Both the position numbers and the translations under genes were made by a program. A model generated the notes under the pieces. The model was not told the origin of the DNA. It ran no database searches and saw only the letters and a list, made by a program, of their open reading frames with translations. DNA of 37,206 nt from Sphingorhabdus sp. (GTDB taxonomy: Bacteria > Pseudomonadota > Alphaproteobacteria > Sphingomonadales > Sphingomonadaceae): NCBI GenBank assembly GCA_023262005.1, contig JALREL010000211.1, forward strand, positions 1-37,206, written 5' to 3'. Position 1 is the stretch's first letter; every line of letters starts with the position of its first letter. Below, piece by piece: positions 31,988 through 37,206 of this stretch.

Positions 31988-33465
31988 GGGGCGACGACCT
32001 TTCGTAAGTGGTTTTCGAGCTGCAATTGCTCTTGTTGATTCATGCGCAGGCCCAGCTTGCCACGTCGCCACAAAACGTCTTCGGCGGTGCGGGCCCATTC
32101 TTTGTGGACCAGATAATCGACCTCGCGCTCGGTAAGGCCATGGCCAAAATGCTGCCCGCAATCAGCGAGCGATTGGGCATCGCCGAAAATCGCATAACAA
32201 TCGAGACCATAGCTTTTGAACAGGCGGTCTGCCCAGTCAGATTCGAGGAAGGGATAGGCCTGACGAAACCGTTCCTGCTCAGCAGCAATGGCATCGATCT
32301 TGAAATTTCCGCCCGGTAGTGTCTTTGTCGCCGTCCAGCGTTGGTTCTTCGGAAAAGGCAACCGCGTCGCCAGCAGGTCGACCGCTTCTTCGGCGAGGTG
32401 CCGGTAAGTGGTGATCTTGCCCCCGAATATATTGAGGATCGGCGCGCCGTCGCCAGCTTCGCTCAGGTCGAGGCGATAGCCGCGGGTGGCAGCTTCGGGC
32501 TTGCCAGAGCCGTCATCGACCAGCGGCCGCACCCCGGCAAAAGCCCAGACTACATCTTCCGGCCGCACCGGCGTGCGGAAGAAATGGCTCGCCCCTTCGC
32601 AGAGATAGGCGATTTCCTCGGCACTGGCTTCAACCCGGTCGAGCCCGGCATGATGATCAGCATCAGTGGTGCCGATCAGGGTGAAATCATGCTCATAGGG
32701 AATGGCAAAAAAGATGCGGCCATCGGGCAACTGGAAAAAATAGGGATAAGGATGGTCGAAAATCTTTCGCACCACGATGTGCGATCCGCGGACCAGCCGC
32801 ATGGCATATTCGGCCTTGTCCGGGCTTTTGCTGATGACGTTCAGCACCGCAGGCCCCGCCGCATTGACGATCGCCTTTGCCTGGAATGAACGTCCGCCAG
32901 CTTCGATCAGCCAATGATCATCCTCGCGGATCAAACGCGTCACCGGGCAGCGGGTAAGCACCTCTGCACCATTTTGCGCTGCATCGCGGGCATTCAAAAC
33001 CACCAGCCGCGCATCATCAACCCAGCAGTCCGAATAGACGAAAGCATGGACGAATTCAGGCTTGAGCGGCACGCCCGCAGGATGCCGGGCAAGCTTGACG
33101 CTTTCGGTTGCGGGCAGGCGCTTGCGCGCGCCCAGATGGTCGTAAAGAAACAGCCCCAGCCGCAACAGCCAGCGCGGGCGCAGGCCCTTAACGTGCGGCA
33201 ACACGAAACGCATCGGCCAGATGATGTGCGGGGCTATGGCCCAGAGCACTTCGCGCTCGGTCAGCGATTCGCGCACCAGCGCAAATTCATAATGCTCCAG
33301 ATAGCGCAGCCCACCGTGGATCAGCTTGCTCGAAGCCGAAGACGTTCCGTTCGCAAGATCCTTGGCCTCGAGAAGGAGAACGCGTGCGCCGCGCCCTGCT
33401 GCGTCACGAGCGATGCCGCAACCATTGACCCCACCGCCAATGACCGCAACATCAAACATCTCCAT
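31984..33465 (-). CDS. glpD: FAD-dependent glycerol-3-phosphate dehydrogenase GlpD
   Basis: The 493-residue protein has the FAD-binding GGGVNGCGIARDAAGRG (10-26), the GlpD signature SSASSKLIHGGLRYLE, and a C-terminal region with FGGKITTYRHLAEEAVD, all characteristic of aerobic membrane-associated G3P dehydrogenase, which oxidises sn-glycerol 3-phosphate to DHAP and feeds quinones. ATG 33465 is favoured (GGGA six bases upstream); a TTG 12 bases upstream is an alternative. Its place in an operon with a two-component monooxygenase suggests it handles glycerol released from a glyceride substrate. No glpK or glpF is in the window. Confidence 0.93.
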   Translation of the reverse strand: MEMFDVAVIGGGVNGCGIARDAAGRGARVLLLEAKDLANGTSSASSKLIHGGLRYLEHYEFALVRESLTEREVLWAIAPHIIWPMRFVLPHVKGLRPRWLLRLGLFLYDHLGARKRLPATESVKLARHPAGVPLKPEFVHAFVYSDCWVDDARLVVLNARDAAQNGAEVLTRCPVTRLIREDDHWLIEAGGRSFQAKAIVNAAGPAVLNVISKSPDKAEYAMRLVRGSHIVVRKIFDHPYPYFFQLPDGRIFFAIPYEHDFTLIGTTDADHHAGLDRVEASAEEIAYLCEGASHFFRTPVRPEDVVWAFAGVRPLVDDGSGKPEAATRGYRLDLSEAGDGAPILNIFGGKITTYRHLAEEAVDLLATRLPFPKNQRWTATKTLPGGNFKIDAIAAEQERFRQAYPFLESDWADRLFKSYGLDCYAIFGDAQSLADCGQHFGHGLTEREVDYLVHKEWARTAEDVLWRRGKLGLRMNQQEQLQLENHLRKVVAP

Positions 33466-33488
33466 TGGCTGTCCCAATCTATCCCGGG

Positions 33489-34577
33489 CTAGAGCGCGAG
33501 CGGGCCATGTTCGATATGCGGTAAAACATAACGCGCGAACATGTCCGCTTCCTGCATGTGCGGATAGCCTGAGAGAATGAACGCCTCAATGCCTTCCGCC
33601 TGATAGGCGCGCAATTTCGCCAGTACCTGGTCAGGCGTGCCGACAATGGCCGCGCCGCAACCCGACCGCGCACGACCGATCCCTGTCCAAAGATTGTCTT
33701 CCACAAAACCGTCACCGCCAGCGGCACTGCGCAATTCCTGTTGGCGCTGCACCCCGTAATTCTTGGCATCGAGCGATTTCTCACGGATCGCCTTGCCGGC
33801 ATCTTCATCGAGCTTCGAAAGCAGCCGGTCAGCATAGGCGCGCGCTTCTTCCTCGGTTTCTCGCACAATCACATGGACGCGATAGCCGAACTTCAGGCTG
33901 CGACCTTTGGCGGCGGCGCGCTGCTTCATGTCGGTGATGGTTTCACGCACCTTGTCCATAGTATCGGGCCACATAAGGTAGACATCGCAACCTTCTGCTG
34001 CACATTCGCGTGCTTCGTTGCTGAGTCCGCCAAAATAGAAAGCGGGGCATTTGCCTGAAATGGTTGTGATGCGCGCGGGATCGAGTTGCAGATTGTAGAA
34101 CTCTCCCTGGAAATCGAGATGCTCTCCGTTGAGCAACGTGCGCACGATCTTCATGATTTCCGTCGCACGGCGATAACGGGGGCCGCTTTCGATCTTTTCG
34201 CCGGGCATGTCTGACGAGATGATGTTGACATTCAGCCGTCCGCCCGTGCCTTCGGCATTGGGGCCGAGGATGCGGTCGAGCGTGGCGATGCGGCGTGCGA
34301 GCTGCGGCGGCCAGTCTTCGCCCATGCGCGTCGCCCAAAGCAGCTTCATCCGCTTTACCTGCGTGGCAACCGCTGCTGCAAAGGCAGTGGTATCAAGGCC
34401 GAGCTGGTATCCCGAGGGTAGCAGAATATTGTCAAATCCGCCTTCTTCAGCGCGGAGCACGATGTTGCGGCAATGCTCCCAGCTCGATTGCAGATAGGGA
34501 TCGGGAACCCCCAGAAACTCATAATCATCGTCGCAAAGTGCCGAAAACCAGGCGATCTCGCATTGTTGGCCGCTCAT
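33489..34577 (-). CDS. SsuD-like FMNH2-dependent (sulfonate) monooxygenase
   Basis: The 362-residue luciferase-like TIM-barrel protein resembles alkanesulfonate monooxygenases: the segments PAFYFGGLSNEARECAAEG, RVHVIVRETEEEA and the C-terminal AFILSGYPHMQEAD match SsuD closely. Such enzymes use FMNH2 and O2 to cleave C-S bonds, releasing sulfite and an aldehyde. ATG 34577 has AAGGAG seven bases upstream. Neighbouring genes encode the FMN reductase it needs and an aldo/keto reductase able to reduce an aldehyde product. This matches the SQ monooxygenase-aldehyde reductase logic of the sulfo-SMO sulfoquinovose pathway; a generic alkanesulfonate role is the main alternative. Confidence 0.82.
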   Translation of the reverse strand: MSGQQCEIAWFSALCDDDYEFLGVPDPYLQSSWEHCRNIVLRAEEGGFDNILLPSGYQLGLDTTAFAAAVATQVKRMKLLWATRMGEDWPPQLARRIATLDRILGPNAEGTGGRLNVNIISSDMPGEKIESGPRYRRATEIMKIVRTLLNGEHLDFQGEFYNLQLDPARITTISGKCPAFYFGGLSNEARECAAEGCDVYLMWPDTMDKVRETITDMKQRAAAKGRSLKFGYRVHVIVRETEEEARAYADRLLSKLDEDAGKAIREKSLDAKNYGVQRQQELRSAAGGDGFVEDNLWTGIGRARSGCGAAIVGTPDQVLAKLRAYQAEGIEAFILSGYPHMQEADMFARYVLPHIEHGPLAL

Positions 34578-34603
34578 AATCACTCTCCTTGTCGACCGGC
34601 GCC

Positions 34604-35527
34604 TCAGGGCAGCCTTTCTCCCCGTGCCGCAACGAGCACGGCATACCAGTCCTGCCTTGACCAGCGGACTTTATAAGCTTCGGTAGCCTCGGCGATCCGC
34701 CCCGGCTGTTGCGACCCCACAATCGGGATGATGCCAGCAGGATGCGCCATCAGCCAGCTATAGGCAGCGACGGTGCGCGACACGCCTTGCGCGCCTGCAA
34801 CCCGATCAAGTTCAACGGCAACCGCCTTATCGCGTTCGCTCTGCGGATTGGCGAGGCGACCGCCCCCAAGCGGTGACCAGCCGAGCGGCGTCAAGCCCAG
34901 CATCATTGCCTGGTCGAGTTCACCATTTTCGAAACAGGTGATGCGAAGCGGGCTGATTTCGGGCTGCGTCGACACCAGCTTGTTGTCCAGAAACTGGTTG
35001 AGCGCTGCGACTTGGTGAATGGTGAAATTGGACACACCAAGCGTTCGAACTTTTCCCGCCTTGACCGCATCGTCCAAAGTGCGTGCGACTTCCTGCGGGT
35101 GCGCAAGGATATCGGGGCGGTGAATCTGGTAAAGATCGATCGTATCGGTCCGCAGCCGCTTCAGCGAAGCATCGATTGCGGAAGCCAGATAGGCAGCGCT
35201 CTGGTCATAAGGCAGCGGCGGCATGATTCCGCCTTTGCTGGCGAGCACCATGCGTGCCCGCAGGGCGGGTTCGGCAGCCAGAACCTCGCCCAGCAATGCC
35301 TCTGCATCACCAAAGCCGCCAGCCCCGTCAAAGCCGTAAATATCTGCTGTATCGAGGAAATTCATACCTGCATCGAGCGCGGCGTGAACCAGCTTTGCGG
35401 CATCAGCTGCGGTACGGCCATTTTCCGCCAGACGCCACATGCCCCAGGCAATGGTGCTGACTTCAATCTCGCTGTTGCCCAGTTTCCGCTTGGCTGCGGG
35501 CTCCGGCAATGTCTCGTTCGCGCTCAT
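34604..35527 (-). CDS. Aldo/keto reductase, YdhF-like
   Basis: The 307-residue TIM-barrel oxidoreductase has the AKR tetrad D59, Y64, K98 and H136 (FLDTADIYG, LASKGG, YQIHRPD) and a C-terminal cofactor loop (PIVGSQQPGRIAEA). Motifs such as VSTQPEISPL and LGWSPLGGGRL place it near YdhF. NADPH is the usual cofactor. It starts the operon at ATG 35527, 26 bp before the monooxygenase gene, with a LacI-like operator 22 bp upstream. In a sulfo-SMO-like pathway it would reduce 6-oxoglucose to glucose; other sugar aldehydes are possible. Confidence 0.85.
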   Translation of the reverse strand: MSANETLPEPAAKRKLGNSEIEVSTIAWGMWRLAENGRTAADAAKLVHAALDAGMNFLDTADIYGFDGAGGFGDAEALLGEVLAAEPALRARMVLASKGGIMPPLPYDQSAAYLASAIDASLKRLRTDTIDLYQIHRPDILAHPQEVARTLDDAVKAGKVRTLGVSNFTIHQVAALNQFLDNKLVSTQPEISPLRITCFENGELDQAMMLGLTPLGWSPLGGGRLANPQSERDKAVAVELDRVAGAQGVSRTVAAYSWLMAHPAGIIPIVGSQQPGRIAEATEAYKVRWSRQDWYAVLVAARGERLP

Positions 35528-35548
35528 GGACGCTCTGTCTCCCCGATA

Positions 35549-35562
35549 TGACAACGGTGTCT
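35549..35562. promoter_or_regulatory. LacI-type operator O1 upstream of aldo/keto reductase operon
   Basis: The 14-bp near-palindrome TGACAACGGTGTCT has GACA/TGTC arms around a central CG, the form typical of LacI-family operators. The identical 14-mer occurs in inverted orientation at 36695-36708 before the divergent oxidoreductase gene. It lies in the 74-bp gap between the regulator gene and the operon it would control. Confidence 0.7.
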
Positions 35563-35601
35563 TATTGGACCTTGAAACGCCCCATCGTCAAGCCGGTAAA
35601 A

Positions 35602-36606
35602 TTACGATTTGCGCAGAGGCGCCGTCGACCCGCGCACCATCAATTCGTGTTGCAAGCGTTGGTGGACGATCGCCGGGTCAGGGCAGAAGAGCTGGTCGGT
35701 GGCTGCATATGCGAGCTCGCGCACCGGTTGCCGAACTGTGGTCAGCGGCGGCCATACCAGTTGCGCCAATGGGGTATCGTCAAAGCCTGCCACGGACAGG
35801 TCGTGTGGAACATCAAGGCCAATTCGGTGGGCATAAGACAGCACGCCAGCCGCCATGTCATCATTGCTGGCGAAGATAGCAGTGGGCTTTGCGGAAAGCT
35901 TCAACAGGGCCTCAGCCGCTTCCATTCCGCTTTCGAAATCGAAGGTGCCCGGGCGCACCAAACCAGGTTCATAAGCTATACCTGCGCGGTCAAGCGCGCG
36001 ACGATACCCGAAATGGCGCTGGTCGCTCGCCATATGGTTGGGATGCCCGATAACAAAGCCGATGCGCCGATGCCCCTGGTTGATGAGGTGGGTCGTCATA
36101 TCGTCGGCCGCCTGCACATCATCCATGAAAACCGAGCTTGTCAGCGCGTGATTGGTCCCTGGCGAGATGCGGACGAAGCGAATTCCGCGCCGTTCCAGTT
36201 CCTCGAGCGCAGCAGGTGCGTCGGTAACTGGCGAAGACAGGATCACCCCGTCGACATGGGTCTCGTCAATCAAGCCACCGATTTCCTGTGCCAATGTCGG
36301 TGATTCGACGTCGACCGGTTGTGCAAGCATCCGGACGCCTTCTTCACGGCACCGATTCCAGACGCCTTCCTGCACCGCATGGATGTAATAAGGGCTGTGA
36401 TTGTCATAGATCAGCGCGATCTGGAACGAGCGCGAACCCGCCAAAGTGCGCGCTGCGAGGCTGGGGCTGAAGTTGAGTGCAGCGACCGCTTCCTCCACCT
36501 TGCGCCGGGTTTCGTCGCTGACATATTTCTCTTTGTTGAGGACGCGTGAAACCGTTTTGATCGAAACCCCGGCGATACGGGATACGTCTTTGATCGTCAC
36601 GCGCAT
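35602..36606 (-). CDS. LacI-family transcriptional regulator
   Basis: The 334-residue repressor has an N-terminal LacI HTH (TIKDVSRIAGVSIKTVSRVLN, 4-24) with hinge residues NFSPSLAARTLAGSRS, and a periplasmic-binding-protein-like effector domain (60-334, with DGVILSSPV, ASNDDMAAGVLSYAHRIGL and VAGFDDTPLAQLVWPPLTTVRQP). This family senses sugars or sugar derivatives. Three TGACA-type palindromes flank the gene: one before the aldo/keto reductase operon and two in the divergent intergenic region. It probably represses both units until the substrate sugar appears, and perhaps itself. Confidence 0.92.
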   Translation of the reverse strand: MRVTIKDVSRIAGVSIKTVSRVLNKEKYVSDETRRKVEEAVAALNFSPSLAARTLAGSRSFQIALIYDNHSPYYIHAVQEGVWNRCREEGVRMLAQPVDVESPTLAQEIGGLIDETHVDGVILSSPVTDAPAALEELERRGIRFVRISPGTNHALTSSVFMDDVQAADDMTTHLINQGHRRIGFVIGHPNHMASDQRHFGYRRALDRAGIAYEPGLVRPGTFDFESGMEAAEALLKLSAKPTAIFASNDDMAAGVLSYAHRIGLDVPHDLSVAGFDDTPLAQLVWPPLTTVRQPVRELAYAATDQLFCPDPAIVHQRLQHELMVRGSTAPLRKS

Positions 36607-36679
36607 GGCATTTGGGTAACAGTCGAGCCGAAATCTGCAAGCATCGAATCTGCCCTCTTGCCAAGCCGGAGATATTTTG

Positions 36680-36693
36680 TGACAAGGCTGTCA
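36680..36693. promoter_or_regulatory. LacI-type operator O2 in the divergent region
   Basis: TGACAAGGCTGTCA has perfect TGACA/TGTCA arms but lacks the central CG. It abuts O3 with one base between, giving two palindromes on one face 15 bp apart, 73-86 bp upstream of the LacI start and 31-44 bp upstream of the Gfo/Idh start. Cooperative binding would block both promoters. Confidence 0.55.
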
Positions 36694-36694
36694 T

Positions 36695-36708
36695 AGACAC
36701 CGTTGTCA
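36695..36708. promoter_or_regulatory. LacI-type operator O3 in the divergent region
   Basis: AGACACCGTTGTCA is the exact inverse of O1 at 35549-35562, with the central CG step. It lies 16 bp before the TTG start of the oxidoreductase gene, overlapping or just past its expected promoter. Confidence 0.7.
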
Positions 36709-36723
36709 GACGGGAGAGGACAT

Positions 36724-37206
36724 TTGACGAATACGGTTCGCTACGGCCTTGTCGGTTCCGGCATGATGGGGGTCGAGCATATCCATAATCTCGCAATCAC
36801 GCCCGGGGCGGTGGTGACGGCGCTCGCCGATCCTACCGAAAGCTCACTTGGCTGGGCCAAAAACGCCTTGGGCGCGGATGCGGACGGTGTCCAGACCTTC
36901 GCCAGCTCTGCGGAGCTTGCCGCGTCGGGCCTTTGCGATGCCGTGATCGTCGCCAGCCCCAACTACACCCACCGCGAAGTATTGGTCCCGCTTTTCGACG
37001 CAGGCCTCCATATCCTGTGCGAGAAACCCCTCGCGACGAAAATCGACGACGCACGCTGGATAGTCGAGCGCGCAGCGCAATCACCGGGCATTTTCTGGAC
37101 GGCGATGGAATATCGCTACATGCCGCCCGCGGCCGAGTTCATCCGCCAGGTGCATGACGGCCGCACCGGCAAGCTGCAGATGCTTTCGATCCGTGAGCAT
37201 CGCTTC
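36724..37206 (+). CDS. Gfo/Idh/MocA-family oxidoreductase, 3' end outside window
   Basis: The frame begins at TTG 36724 (GAGAGG four bases upstream) and is still open at the right edge after 161 codons. The visible part is the NAD(P)-binding Rossmann domain: GSGMMGVEHIHNL (11-23), VASPNYTHREV and the active-site Lys in CEKPLA (K101), then the start of the substrate domain. The family comprises sugar dehydrogenases and NAD-dependent glycosidases. NAD-dependent sulfoquinovosidases (family GH188) have this fold, and the divergent operon looks like a sulfo-SMO type cluster, so a sulfoquinovosidase is a reasonable candidate, but the truncated sequence cannot settle it. LacI-type operators lie directly upstream. 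Confidence 0.85.
   Translation, partial: MTNTVRYGLVGSGMMGVEHIHNLAITPGAVVTALADPTESSLGWAKNALGADADGVQTFASSAELAASGLCDAVIVASPNYTHREVLVPLFDAGLHILCEKPLATKIDDARWIVERAAQSPGIFWTAMEYRYMPPAAEFIRQVHDGRTGKLQMLSIREHRF

Overview
The window looks like a chromosomal segment of an alphaproteobacterium, most likely a member of the Sphingomonadales. The pointers are two large TonB-dependent receptors, a complete gspC-to-gspO type II secretion operon next to a lipoprotein/TonB-receptor pair (an arrangement I also remember from Caulobacter), an alphaproteobacterial plcP-agt pair, a tamA-tamB pair, and moderately GC-rich DNA with tightly overlapping genes. The genus cannot be fixed from sequence alone. No tRNA, rRNA, IS element, integrase or CRISPR array was found.

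Region 1 (1-24,140) reads as a phosphate-starvation island. After the end of a ParA-family ATPase gene come a TonB receptor plus NPP-type phosphodiesterase operon, an orphan OmpR/PhoB-type regulator with a degenerate receiver domain, and the operon plcP-agt (phospholipid-cleaving phosphoesterase plus glycolipid glycosyltransferase, i.e. lipid remodelling). Convergent to these lies the 13-gene T2SS operon gspCDEFGHIJKLMNO, preceded by a second TonB receptor, a large beta-helix-like lipoprotein and a small TPR protein. Six of these transcription units are preceded by 7-bp repeats phased every 11 bp that resemble PhoB boxes. The implied programme on Pi limitation is to dismantle phospholipids and make glycolipids, cleave phosphodiesters in the envelope, and secrete proteins by the T2SS. 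The lipoprotein is an attractive T2SS cargo, by analogy with ElpS of Caulobacter.

Region 2 (24,141-30,775) is an outer-membrane assembly block, tamA-tamB, with a 57-residue lipoprotein gene translationally coupled to the end of tamB.

Region 3 (30,776-37,206) is a catabolic cluster. A LacI-family regulator and three LacI-like palindromes flank two divergent units. The minus-strand unit encodes an aldo/keto reductase, an SsuD-like FMNH2-dependent monooxygenase, GlpD, an SsuE-like FMN reductase and a RibB-fold protein that has lost its metal ligands. The plus-strand unit begins with a Gfo/Idh/MocA oxidoreductase cut by the window edge. The enzyme set fits oxidative desulfonation of sulfoquinovose or its glyceride (sulfo-SMO type), with GlpD handling the released glycerol; this is inference from family membership and context. 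The degenerate RibB homologue in that operon and the degenerate receiver regulator in the Pho island are the least familiar proteins here.
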